Source: JBEKTW01 sp963727845 (GTDB taxonomy: Bacteria > Bacteroidota > Ignavibacteria > UBA10030 > SZUA-254). From it: a DNA stretch of 64,000 nucleotides. The position numbers and the translations under genes were made by a program. The notes beneath the pieces were generated by a model. The model had not been told where the DNA came from. It saw nothing but the letters and a program-made list of their open reading frames with translations, and did not search any database. Location: the NCBI GenBank assembly GCA_963727845.1, contig CAVSHI010000002.1, positions 1 to 64,000 of the forward strand, read 5' to 3'. Positions 10,247 through 19,766 of the stretch are shown here, in pieces. The first letter of the stretch is position 1. Each line of letters opens with the position of its first letter.

Positions 10247-10276
10247 AGTACTTTCAAGAGTTGCAAAACTCAGAGG
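10247..10276 (+). promoter_or_regulatory. Predicted 5'-end leader hairpin of the 10427 mRNA
   Basis: AGTACTTTCAAGAG followed by hairpin GAGTT-GCAA-AACTC (10258-10271) and AGAGG. The GCAA loop is a GNRA tetraloop. The counterpart at 3280-3308 has a GAGCT/AGCTC stem. The remainder of the leader up to 10426 does not align with the 3280 leader and holds no gene. Confidence 0.6.
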
Positions 10277-10426
10277 GGGGCCTGCAGGTGTTTCGGATTT
10301 CTTTCCAAGAATCACCTCTTCTTTAACCTCCACCGCGCTTAAGGTCGCCCCAAGCGACAGCTGATGGACAGGCGTGCGGCTCCGACAAATAATTCACTAA
10401 TCAACCATTATTTATAAGGAGTATTT

Positions 10427-12925
10427 ATGAAAAACATACTCATTATTTGCAGCATGTTTCTTGCCCTCTCCGCCGTGATAACATCCCCGGTAGGGGCACA
10501 ATTCCTCCAACAGGGACTCAAGCTCGTAGGGACGGGGGCAGTCGGAACTACGCTCCAAGGCCAGTCTGTCTCAATCTCATCCGACGGCAATACTGCTATC
10601 GTTGGCGGGTACAACGACAATAGTGGCGCAGGAGCGGTGTGGGTTTTCACCAGAAGCGGAAGCGTTTGGACGCAGCAGGGGAGTAAACTTGTCGGTACTG
10701 GCGCGGCTGGGAGTGATGTGAATCAGGGTTATTCCGTTGCCCTATCGGGTGACGGGAATACGGCAATCGTTGGCGGCGACGGGGACAATAATGGTGCAGG
10801 AGCAGCGTGGGTGTATGCAAGAAGCAGTGCTGTATGGACGCAGCAAGGGACTAAGCTGGTGGGCACGGGGGCATCGGGTACCGCCGCATACCAGGGCACA
10901 TCCGTCTCTCTTTCAGCCGACGGTAATACTGCAGCTGTGGGCGGGAATTGGGATAGCAGTAGCTTTGGAGCAGTGTGGATATTTACAAGAAGCGGCGGCG
11001 TATGGACACAACAGGGAAGTAAACTCGTGGGTACAGGTGCAGCCGGGAATGCACATCAGGGCACGTCCGTCTCGCTCTCTGCGGACGGCAATACCTTGCT
11101 CGTTGGCGGTTACAACGACAATGGCAACATAGGAGCGGCATGGGCCTTCACCAGAAGCTATGGCGTATGGACACAACAGGGGACAAAACTCGTGGGATTG
11201 GGCGCGATCGGGAGCGCGCGTGAGGGCCAGTCTGTCTCAATCTCATCCGACGGCAACACGGCAATCGTCGGCGGATACAACGACAATGATAGCACGGGCG
11301 CGGCATGGGTGTACACAAGAAGCGGCAGTGTGTGGACACAACAGGGAAGTAAACTTGTCGGGGCAGGCGCAGTCGGGCGCGCACAACAGGGATACTCCGT
11401 TTCCCTCTCAGCCGATGGGAACACGGCAATCCTCGGCGGGTTCACGGACAATAGTGACACCGGCGCGGCATGGGTGTATACGAGAAGCGGCAGTGTGTGG
11501 ACACAGCAGGGAAGTAAGCTCGTGGGCACTGGATCTGTCGCGTACGCATATCAAGGATTCTCCGTGGCTCTCTCCGCTGACGGAACTACGGCAATCGTTT
11601 GCGGCTACGGGGACAATTCCCTCAAAGGAGCAGCGTGGGTGTACTCCGTTCCGGGTTCACCCATCATTAGCTCGATTTCCGATATCCCGGATGATCAAGG
11701 AGGGCAGGTGCGACTCAACTGGAATAAATCACCGTACGATAATCCACTTTCGTATCCGCAAGTCTCGTCATATGCCGTTTTCCGCCAATCCCCGGCTGGA
11801 CCTTCAATGGCAGCCAAGGCTCCGCGTGTTCCTGAGGGCATTGTCATGGATAGCTCGCTCCTGGGGTATGATTATGTGACCACCATTCCCGCTTTTCAGC
11901 TGCCCTACTATAAAACTGTCGTTCCGACTCTGGAGGATTCCACGAGCACCGGAGACCATTATTTCTTGTTCAAGGTAGTTGCCCAGACAGGCGACCTCAA
12001 CCAGTACTATGCATCGGGCGTCGACAGCGGCTACTCGGTCGACAACCTTTCACCGATTCCGCCGCAGAACGCTACTATTCTTCCGCTGGCGAACGGTCCC
12101 ATCAATATCCACTGGAACCCCGACAGAACCGACCCGGATGTAGGGCATTTCACCGTCTATCGTTCCACAACCAGTGGCTTCTCGGTGAACAGCGGAACAC
12201 GACTGAGGACCTCGGTCGATACAACTGTCACCGACTCCACAGCGCAGGTCGGCCAGCAATACTACTACCGGGTGACGACAGTGGATATTCACGGCAACGA
12301 GAGCCAGCCTACAGCGGAACTTAGCAGTACTGCCCTTGCCATCCAACTCGCATCGATGACTGCCTCAACGCTCGCAACCGGAGTGCAGATACAGTGGACA
12401 ACGGTGAGTGAGACCAACAGTCTGGGCTTCTATGTCGAGCGCAAAGCACAAAATGCCGCAGAGTATGCTACTGTGAGTGATCTCATCCCCGGCGCCGGGA
12501 CATCGTTGCAGGAACATCAATACCAATGGACGGATACGAAGGTAACGGACGGAAACTACAGCTATCGATTGAGACTCGTCGATCTGAGCGGTACGAACAC
12601 GTACTCGAATGCCATTGCAGTAACGGTGAGCGGCGTGACGGGAGTTAACGGGTCATTGCCGGCAGAGTTTGCGTTACAGCAGAACTATCCTAATCCGTTC
12701 AACCCATCGACGGTCATCAACTATGAACTGCCAAAAGCTGTCTACGTTCGTCTGGTGGTGTATGACATGTTGGGAAGAGAAGTCGCGACACTCATAAACG
12801 GGACTCAGGATGCAGGGTACAAATCTGTGGAGTTCAGTGCGGAGAACCTACCAAGTGGCATTTATGCCTACAGATTAACGGCAGGGACATTTGTGGAAGT
12901 GAAGAAAATGGCCCTCCTGAAGTGA
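10427..12925 (+). CDS. Secreted seven-repeat propeller protein with Fn3-like modules and T9SS sorting domain
   Basis: 832 aa. Signal peptide (MKNILIICSMFLALSAVITS) preceded by AAGGAG. Residues about 25-410 are seven tandem repeats of roughly 55 residues with pattern QQGxKLVGTGA, QGxSVSLSxDGNTA(I/A)VGG, GAAWVYTRSGSVWT, which fits a seven-bladed beta-propeller of the FG-GAP/integrin-alpha type. Fn3-like modules follow at about 410-740 (GGQVRLNWNKS, NGPINIHWNPD, GVQIQWTTVSETNSLGF). The C-terminus from about residue 745 is a T9SS domain (QQNYPNPFNPSTV, ending in VKKMALLK). It shares promoter and leader with the PKD gene, so the two are probably co-regulated. The binding partner is unknown. Confidence 0.85.
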   Translation: MKNILIICSMFLALSAVITSPVGAQFLQQGLKLVGTGAVGTTLQGQSVSISSDGNTAIVGGYNDNSGAGAVWVFTRSGSVWTQQGSKLVGTGAAGSDVNQGYSVALSGDGNTAIVGGDGDNNGAGAAWVYARSSAVWTQQGTKLVGTGASGTAAYQGTSVSLSADGNTAAVGGNWDSSSFGAVWIFTRSGGVWTQQGSKLVGTGAAGNAHQGTSVSLSADGNTLLVGGYNDNGNIGAAWAFTRSYGVWTQQGTKLVGLGAIGSAREGQSVSISSDGNTAIVGGYNDNDSTGAAWVYTRSGSVWTQQGSKLVGAGAVGRAQQGYSVSLSADGNTAILGGFTDNSDTGAAWVYTRSGSVWTQQGSKLVGTGSVAYAYQGFSVALSADGTTAIVCGYGDNSLKGAAWVYSVPGSPIISSISDIPDDQGGQVRLNWNKSPYDNPLSYPQVSSYAVFRQSPAGPSMAAKAPRVPEGIVMDSSLLGYDYVTTIPAFQLPYYKTVVPTLEDSTSTGDHYFLFKVVAQTGDLNQYYASGVDSGYSVDNLSPIPPQNATILPLANGPINIHWNPDRTDPDVGHFTVYRSTTSGFSVNSGTRLRTSVDTTVTDSTAQVGQQYYYRVTTVDIHGNESQPTAELSSTALAIQLASMTASTLATGVQIQWTTVSETNSLGFYVERKAQNAAEYATVSDLIPGAGTSLQEHQYQWTDTKVTDGNYSYRLRLVDLSGTNTYSNAIAVTVSGVTGVNGSLPAEFALQQNYPNPFNPSTVINYELPKAVYVRLVVYDMLGREVATLINGTQDAGYKSVEFSAENLPSGIYAYRLTAGTFVEVKKMALLK

Positions 12926-13029
12926 CAAGGTCAGTTTAGGAGTATTGGAGTGATGGAGGAATGGAGATGTTGAGGTAATGTGATGCGCAGGCACATTTTT
13001 TTATTTTTGACTTGCCTGCGGTCTCACGC

Positions 13030-13060
13030 AAGCCGACTCGTTTCATCGCGGGTCGGCTTT
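13030..13060 (+). terminator. Terminator between convergent genes
   Basis: AAGCCGAC ... GTCGGCTTT inverted repeat with a T run on the plus strand and an A-rich start that gives a T run on the minus strand. It may serve both the 10427 gene and the convergent desaturase gene. Confidence 0.7.
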
Positions 13061-13101
13061 GCTATGAGAGTCGGGGGCGGGTCAAGGTAGTCTTGTTGAA
13101 T

Positions 13102-14106
13102 CTACACTTCTCTATCCCAAATCCAGCTAAAGCGGGCCTTTCCGGGAAATGTCACGCGGTTCGCAAGCTTTTCATATCGTTCGGAAAGCCCGCAGAGATA
13201 ATCCTGTGATTTCGCCGCAACACCGGACAGGCCCCCAAGGCCTGCGACCTTCCATTCGTCCACAAGATCGCGAATAATCTCCGCGTAGTCCTGCACGGTG
13301 TAGACGCCAATTCTTTGAGCCACAGCCGCGAACTTCGAGAACAGGTTTGTATCCCTGTCGTCGTACATCAGGTGCGCGGGCATGGTGATTTTTGTTTTCA
13401 TCATTTTTGCAAAGGCGAGCACGGCCTCAGAGGGGTCAAGCTCGAAAACTTTGGTCATGAAGAGCTTATATGCTTTTTCGTGGCGCGCTTCATCGCCGGC
13501 AATGGAGCCGCAGATCTTTTGGAGATTGCCGTCGCCGGCCTTGGCTGCAAGTGTGGCCACATTGCGGTGGGATATTTTTGTCGCCCGTTCCTGAAAAGAC
13601 GTGAAGACGAAACCGAGATAGGGATCGTTCTCGGTGCCCGGGTCGAAGCCGTTCTTGATGAGATAATGGACAGTGGTTTCAACTGCACGAATATCAACCC
13701 TCCCTGTGAGGTACAGAAAACGGTTCAGGAGATCGCCATGCCGGTTTTCTTCTGCGGTCCAGCCACGGCTCCATTGGGCCCAGCCCGTTTCACTTCTTCC
13801 CGTGATATCGTTGACCCCCCGCAGCCTGTTCAACCATGTCTGATAACTCGGCAGAGCCTCTTCCGTTACCATGTCTCCGACAAGAACCACGAGCAGATCG
13901 TCCGGAAGCGCTTGAGAATGTTCCCGAAAACTTCTGAGATCGTCAGCCCAATTCTGAGAGGTCATGTCAGGCATGAAATCAGCCGGCTGCCAGCTCTCAC
14001 TCACGGGTTTCAACAATGAGCCAATTTGTTCTTTCACAAATCCATCGAGACTCTGAATGACTTCAAATCGCGATGAGGATGCTTCAATGTCTCCACGTTC
14101 TTGCAT
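13102..14106 (-). CDS. Soluble acyl-ACP desaturase (fatty acid desaturase type 2)
   Basis: 334 aa. Family members are cytoplasmic di-iron enzymes that introduce a cis double bond into saturated acyl-ACP using O2 and ferredoxin. Both iron-ligand motifs are present: EENRH at residues 119-123 and DEARH at 205-209. Downstream, KITMPAHLM and the IGVYTVQDYAEIIRDLV helix fit the family, as does overall length. It sits alone on the minus strand, convergent with the 10427 gene and divergent from the TonB receptor gene, so its link to neighbours is unclear. A desaturase of this type implies an aerobic or at least oxygen-using lifestyle (inference). Confidence 0.9.
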   Translation of the reverse strand: MQERGDIEASSSRFEVIQSLDGFVKEQIGSLLKPVSESWQPADFMPDMTSQNWADDLRSFREHSQALPDDLLVVLVGDMVTEEALPSYQTWLNRLRGVNDITGRSETGWAQWSRGWTAEENRHGDLLNRFLYLTGRVDIRAVETTVHYLIKNGFDPGTENDPYLGFVFTSFQERATKISHRNVATLAAKAGDGNLQKICGSIAGDEARHEKAYKLFMTKVFELDPSEAVLAFAKMMKTKITMPAHLMYDDRDTNLFSKFAAVAQRIGVYTVQDYAEIIRDLVDEWKVAGLGGLSGVAAKSQDYLCGLSERYEKLANRVTFPGKARFSWIWDREV

Positions 14107-14270
14107 TCATCGATCCATGAGTGTTTATATTGCGCGTTAGTGAGTCGGAATTGAGTTGAGCTGATTTGCAGAGCTGTGTCCCTTGAGAAGGGACTCAAAA
14201 GAACGGTGGCAGAGGTCAGTGATCCAGGCTCTCGTGCTTACAACTTTAGGTCCGGCAACTCTGTGTTTAG

Positions 14271-14330
14271 AGAAATGCACGCCCGCATTTCTGGTCTTGA
14301 CAGGTGAATCAGATAAAAACCTCTTAAATA
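14271..14330. promoter_or_regulatory. Hairpin and AATCAGA element in the desaturase/TonB intergenic region
   Basis: AGAAATGC-ACGCCC-GCATTTCT (14271-14292) is a perfect 8-bp inverted repeat. It is followed by TTGACA (14297-14302) and AATCAGATAAAAAC (14307-14320), a variant of the AATCAGACTAAAAA block in the giant-gene promoters. TAAATA at 14325 is 22 bp from the -35-like box, too far for a normal promoter, so this may be a decayed promoter or a regulator site. No gene is evident in the 534-bp interval 14107-14640. Confidence 0.4.
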
Positions 14331-14511
14331 TAACAAGGCGCTTGATCAAAACCAAAAGCGTGAGTGGATTCACGTCTAAATGGCGGACGCGCAAAAGGCT
14401 TCATACAGGTTAAATAGATGTTACTTTTCATGGGGAGTTGTAGGAGTTTTGCCACCACTACCTATTGCCTCATATAAATATCTAAACGTAAGTACAGTGC
14501 TCGACCGCTAT

Positions 14512-14540
14512 TTGACATTCTTCCTACCATTCTGTAACTT
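14512..14540 (+). promoter_or_regulatory. Promoter of the TonB receptor gene
   Basis: TTGACA (14512-14517), 17-bp spacer, TAACTT (14535-14540), about 100 bp before the start. The stretch CATTCTGTAACTTCTT around the -10 box also occurs in the 29236 promoter. Confidence 0.7.
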
Positions 14541-14640
14541 CTTTTTATTATGGAGGTTGTCGTGACTTGATTCCGAAGGTGTGAAAGGATTTGACAGGAG
14601 TGCAATTGGGAATTGGAATTGATTACGGAACCGAAAAGAA

Positions 14641-17588
14641 ATGCGCAGAAGGATTGTTCTAGCTTCAAGTATCACGGCTCTATTGTTCTCATCCATGGGC
14701 ACGAATATTCTGGCAGCAGCATATTCAAATGTTGAAGGGTATGTACGGGATGCCGTCACAGGTGCTGTGCTCCCGTATGCAAATGTAATTGTGGTAGGGA
14801 CGAGATTGGGGGCGGCGGCAGACATAAACGGCAGGTATACAATACGAAACGTGCCTGCAGGATCTTACATGCTTCGTGCTTCGTACATCGGGTATAAGCC
14901 CGTTGAGGTTCCCGTCGTCCTCAAAGAAGGTATGAATGTGACGATGGATCTCAAGATTGAGCCGGTGGGGGTTCAGGGTGAAGTGGTTGTCGTGACAGCC
15001 CAGGCGCTCGGACAGAAAGAGGCCATCAACGAACAACTGGCGTCCGAGCAGATCGTTAACGAGGTTTCGGCCGCCCGTATTCAGGAACTTCCCGATGCCA
15101 ACGCTGCTGAATCCGTCGGCAGACTCCCCGGCGTTTCTGTTCAGAGAGATGGCGGGGAGGGGAACAAGGTTGTTATAAGAGGACTCTCACCGAAGTATAA
15201 CGCGATCATGATCAATGGAGTCCGCATGACTTCGACCGATGACAATGACCGGAGTGTTGACCTGAGCATGATCTCGCCGAACATGCTTGAAGGAATTGAA
15301 GTCATGAAGGCGATCACTCCCGACCAGGATGCAGACGCACTCGGAGGATCGGTGAATTTCAAAATGAGAGAAGCAAAAGGGTCGAATGGAGGCCCCGGGT
15401 TTGATTTGCTGACGCAGGGGGGGTACAACAACCTGGCAAGTACATACAACGATTACAAATTCGTCGGGAGTGCTGACAACCGTTTTTTTGAAGAACGTTT
15501 CGGCGTGTTTGCTCAGGCAGATGTTGAGCGGAAAAACCGAATTTCCAATGAGTTGGGAGCGAGCTACTATCTGAATGGGCCCCAGCTAGGCGCGCCCAAT
15601 GAAACATACCTTGGCAGTCTGAATCTCGCCGACATCCCCAGGGACAGAAAGCGCGTCGGCGGGACCCTCGTCCTGGATTATCGGCTCCCCTACGGTAAAA
15701 TTTCCTTCACAAATTTTCTCAGTTCCACCGACACGAGGACTCAATCCAGGGGCGAAGGGTACGACCTTGAGGGGAACAATCACTCTTATACTACAACCGA
15801 TTCCCGCGAGAAATTAAGCGTGATTACGAACATCCTGTATTATGAACAGGTAGTATCCTTCCTAAGGATCGATGCCACTGCGTCGCATTCGTATTCGGAG
15901 AACAGTTCGCCGGATAACATGTCGTTTTCCTTCCTTCAGCAATCCGTCGGGTTCAACGGACAACCGTTTGGAGGGAATCCGGAACTAATTCCTTCTTTTG
16001 CCAGGAACGATCCCTCCCAAACATTTCTTCAGACCGTTTCGGATTATGATCAGATCTCGAAGGACAGGGATATTACGGGGGCGCTCAACATTCAGTCCGA
16101 TGAGAATCTTTCCAGACGAGATCAGCAGCACGCTGAAATTTGGAGGGAAATACCGATATAAATACCGCTACTACGACCATAGCGAAGGAGGGGGCTTGCT
16201 GGGTTTGCTGGCAACAGGCGGGAACGTCCGTCAGGCGATACTCGATGCATTCCCCTGGATGAAAGCAACCGTGCCGAGCGGTCTATATCGATTTCCCATC
16301 ACGATCTTTGAGGACCCGAATTTTAAATACGGGAAGTTCCTCGGCGGCGACTATCCGCTCGGTGTTCCGACGAACATCGGACTCATGTGGCAGGTTCTGG
16401 ATGTCATGAAACAATTCGCAAGTCAGAACCCCGGATCCTTCGATGCGTACAGCCGAAACGACTTTGCTTCGACGACAAATGATTATTCGGGGAATGAGTA
16501 TGGAACCGCAGGGTATGGCATGGCCGATGTGAACATCGGCCCGCAGATCAAGCTCATCCCGGGCGTCCGATACGAGCGCCTCGAAACATCGTACACCGGA
16601 GCCCGGGGGATCTCAGGGATCACGGGGGCGTCGCACAACTACGTCCATTACGATACGACGCTTGGCGCGGCCCACGATTACTGGCTGCCGATGGTTCATC
16701 TCAAGTACAAACCGACGGATTGGTTCGATGTGCGGTTTGCATACACCAATACCCTCACTTATCCGGACTACACAACCATAACGCCAAGAATTGATGTCGG
16801 GTTCAATTCCGTAGACTGGAATAATTACCAGTTGAAACCGGGGCACTCGACAAACTACGATCTTTACCTTTCCGTCGTATGAGAATACGCTGGGACTATT
16901 CACAGCCGGCGGTTTTCTGAAGCGAATTGATGATTTGATTTTTCCCGCAACGGGGAGAATTATTTCTGATCCCTCATTGTACCCGGGAGTCCCTGCCGGA
17001 ACGCAGGGTTACACCATCAATACCTATATCAACAACCCCAACAGAGTCGATGTCCTCGGCATTGAACTCGATTGGCAGACACACTTCTGGTATTTGCCCA
17101 ACCCGTTGAAGGGGGCGGTGTTGAATGTAAATTACACGCATATTTTTTCCGATGCCAAATATCCGAGAACGACCTACCAATCCCGCTATCTGTATGATTC
17201 CCTTGGCAATCCCATCCCCCCGTATGTCGTCAAAACGGTCACTGACACATTTTACACCGACCGGCTCATCAACCAGCCGAATGACATCGTCAATATTGCG
17301 GTCGGGTACGACTATGCGGGCTTTTCGACGCGTCTCTCAATGCTGTACCAGACCGACATCTTTTCAGGCACGAATTTCTGGCCCGAGCTCCGCATGAGTA
17401 CTGCCAGTTACGTGCGATGGGATCTGTCCGTCAAGCAGGATTTACCGTGGTTCGGGATGCAAATGTTTCTCGATATCAACAATATCAATGCCGCGCGCGA
17501 TATCAGTCTCAATGAAGGATCGAGTTTCCCCGCGGCGGAACAGCATTACGGGATGACCGCGGATCTGGGGCTTCGTTGGCGGCTGTGA
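14641..17588 (+). CDS. TonB-dependent outer-membrane receptor, interrupted by two +1 frameshifts
   Basis: Once two extra bases are ignored, one 981-residue protein is read. It has a signal peptide, then a carboxypeptidase-regulatory-like domain at about 24-110 (VEGYVRDAVTGAVLPYANV, DINGRYTIRNVPAG). A TonB plug follows from about 118 (LPDANAAESVGRLPGVSVQ, VIRGLSPKYNAIMINGVRM), then a 22-strand-type barrel to the end (MTADLGLRWRL). Such receptors import scarce substrates with energy from TonB. Shift 1 is an extra A near 16114 (NLS then DEISSTLKFGGKYRY). Shift 2 is an extra G near 16874 (YDLYLS then SYENTLGLF). Both lie just after CTTTCC. They could be sequence errors, a real pseudogene, or less likely recoding. 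A T9SS beta-helix gene follows in the same direction, a pairing that suggests a joint role in substrate capture (inference). Confidence 0.85.
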
Positions 17589-17720
17589 CTCTCGTAAGAC
17601 GACATACCGCACGGAAGGGAGGTGATGAAGCGCCCGAAGTTCCATCTACGGTTTCATGACTGGTTGTACATAATTCATGTCAATGGAAAAGACTGCACAT
17701 CGAAAGAAAGGAGTATTCCT

Positions 17721-19388
17721 ATGAAGGCAACACTTACATTGTTGCTGGTTGCGGCATTCGTGGCGGTATTCTGGATGCCACCACGGATGCTCGCGCAGGC
17801 ACCCGACACAATGACGATTGTGGCGACACCTGTAGGCAACATCAACGCTGTCATAAGCGGGGACACGCTGTCGAATGGTCAGCGAACGAACATCAATCGC
17901 GTGTACAAACTCACACGGGGAGCGAGGTATCTCTATAATGCGACGCTCCATGTGAACTGGCCGTTCACGCTTATTGCTGATACCGGGTCGACGAAGCCGC
18001 CCGTTATCGCGCCGGCGATCCTCGGCGACAACTCGTCACCGGGAGATTTCGTCGATATCAGCAAGGGAAATGGTACGTTCAAGAATCTGTACTTCCTGGG
18101 CGTAAGGGCAGATCAAATACGCCAGGGGGCGGACATTCAGGCCATCGCTGTGTTGAGCGACAGCATCAGACTCACCGTGGATAATTGCGTGTTCGATGGA
18201 TGGGAATGGCAGGCGCTCTGGCTCACCGGAAATCATGACAACGTCTTCGTGACGAACTGTCTCTTCAGAAACATGCAACATCCTACTGCGTTTTTCTATG
18301 GAGAAGGCATTCGTTTCGACAATGGAACATCGACCGACACGGTCTTCATTGTCAACAATACGTTCTTCTGTCTCAATGGCCCTGCGGATTGCCCGGTCGC
18401 GATCAATCTGTACAATCGCTTTGAACATAACACCGTATTCTTGACTACGGTGAATCCCATGAACACTTTTTACCCGGTCAACGCAATCTTCAAGAACAAC
18501 CTATACTTCGGCACATTAGCAGTGGCCCAATCCAATGCAGAAATCGCACAATACTACTATGAGAACGAGATTTCACCGTCCTCAACAATAAGTATTGACT
18601 CGAACGCTGCGATGGACGCCACGTTCAGTGTAACTGAAGCGATGAGGACCGCAAATGTCAGGAACAACGCATACTTCTGGCCCAACGATATGACGGATTT
18701 CTGGTCGTCGCCTCTCATGGATACGCTGATCGATCCGGTGTGGATGAACGCCCGGACAACCGGAATGTTCAGCGACAAGACCCACTACCCGAACTTCGTC
18801 GCAGCTAACAACGTGAATATCGATCCCGGCTTCCCGGCGTCGGTGATGGGACAGGTTGACAGCCTGATCACGTATGCCAGGCAGTATCGAACCGGCACTC
18901 TCAGCAGCACCTCCGAGTGGCTCTTCAATCCAAATCAGGATCTCTATGGCGTCGCCTGGCCGGTGCCGGAGAATCTGACATATACCAACACAGATCTGAT
19001 GCACGCAGGAGATGACGGCTACGCTGTGGGAGATTTGAACTGGTTCCCGGCACAGAAGGCAACCTGGATGCTGACGGATGTCAAGACGAAAGAACCCGTC
19101 CCGGGGAAATTCACGCTGTCTCAGAATTATCCCAATCCGTTCAATCCCAGCACAACAGTTAACTATCAGCTCCCGAAGCAAAGCCGCGTTACGTTGAAAA
19201 TCTACAATGTCCTCGGGCAAGTCGTGCAAACACTCATCGACGGCGTACAGGAAGCGGGGTACAGGTCGGTGGAGTGGAATGCGAGCAGTGTGGCATCCGG
19301 CATGTACTTTTATCGCCTCGAAGCCACGAGCACAAGCGACCCGACGAAGAGCTTCACCGAGGTTAGGAAGATGCTGCTCTTGAAGTGA
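17721..19388 (+). CDS. Secreted beta-helix protein with T9SS sorting domain
   Basis: 555 aa from the ATG at 17721. That start has AAAGGAG upstream and a signal peptide (MKATLTLLLVAAFVAVFW...LAQA); an in-frame ATG 33 codons earlier lacks both. Residues about 60-330 show short hydrophobic and Asn-rich strand repeats (VDNCVFDGW, VFVTNCLFRNM, VFIVNNTFF, NAIFKNNLYF) typical of right-handed parallel beta-helix proteins such as polysaccharide lyases or adhesins. No catalytic motif could be assigned. The last ~85 residues are a T9SS domain (SQNYPNPFNPSTT) closely matching the tail of the 53491 product (shared LKIYNVLGQVVQTL and GMYFYRLEATSTSDPTKSF). It lies 132 bp after the TonB receptor gene and ends at a strong terminator. 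Confidence 0.8.
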   Translation: MKATLTLLLVAAFVAVFWMPPRMLAQAPDTMTIVATPVGNINAVISGDTLSNGQRTNINRVYKLTRGARYLYNATLHVNWPFTLIADTGSTKPPVIAPAILGDNSSPGDFVDISKGNGTFKNLYFLGVRADQIRQGADIQAIAVLSDSIRLTVDNCVFDGWEWQALWLTGNHDNVFVTNCLFRNMQHPTAFFYGEGIRFDNGTSTDTVFIVNNTFFCLNGPADCPVAINLYNRFEHNTVFLTTVNPMNTFYPVNAIFKNNLYFGTLAVAQSNAEIAQYYYENEISPSSTISIDSNAAMDATFSVTEAMRTANVRNNAYFWPNDMTDFWSSPLMDTLIDPVWMNARTTGMFSDKTHYPNFVAANNVNIDPGFPASVMGQVDSLITYARQYRTGTLSSTSEWLFNPNQDLYGVAWPVPENLTYTNTDLMHAGDDGYAVGDLNWFPAQKATWMLTDVKTKEPVPGKFTLSQNYPNPFNPSTTVNYQLPKQSRVTLKIYNVLGQVVQTLIDGVQEAGYRSVEWNASSVASGMYFYRLEATSTSDPTKSFTEVRKMLLLK

Positions 19389-19419
19389 CACCAGCCACTT
19401 CTCCCAAGTAGCAGTACAC

Positions 19420-19452
19420 GACCCCAATCAGCAATGGTTGGGGTCTTTTGTT
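19420..19452 (+). terminator. Rho-independent terminator after the beta-helix gene
   Basis: GACCCCAA-TCAGCAATGG-TTGGGGTC with tail TTTTGTT. Loop and inner stem are identical to the 3042 terminator. Confidence 0.9.
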
Positions 19453-19489
19453 AAATTCAGGTAAGAACGCGGGATTGTTGACGCGATTG

Positions 19490-19518
19490 TTGACATTCTC
19501 CCCAAGGTTGAGTACCTT
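19490..19518 (+). promoter_or_regulatory. Promoter of the PBP1C-alpha-2-macroglobulin unit
   Basis: TTGACA (19490-19495), 17-bp spacer, TACCTT (19513-19518). The remaining leader to the start codon (about 240 nt) shows no gene. Confidence 0.65.
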
Positions 19519-19766
19519 CCAACTCAAGAGATCAGACGTGGAAGGGAGATTCACATATCTAAGTTCTTTCTCAGCCGTGATCAACGGACCGCAGCGGATG
19601 ACGATACGTGTCTCTGCACGGCAAATGTCTCAAATCTGTTCTCCCGCCACAATTCCCGCCGTCTCGGAATCAAGTACGGATTTACCTCGTCATGCCTCGA
19701 AGCCTCAAAAACAGTCTTCGCTAACTTTGCATGCCGCGCACGTCCCGGCCTCAACCCCCTTTTAAA

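Noticed and set aside
13315..14019. 234-codon plus-strand frame
   Set aside because: It is antisense to the desaturase, whose di-iron motifs are complete.
14297..14330. Second promoter for the TonB receptor
   Set aside because: The -35-like and -10-like boxes are 22 bp apart; the 14512 site fits better.
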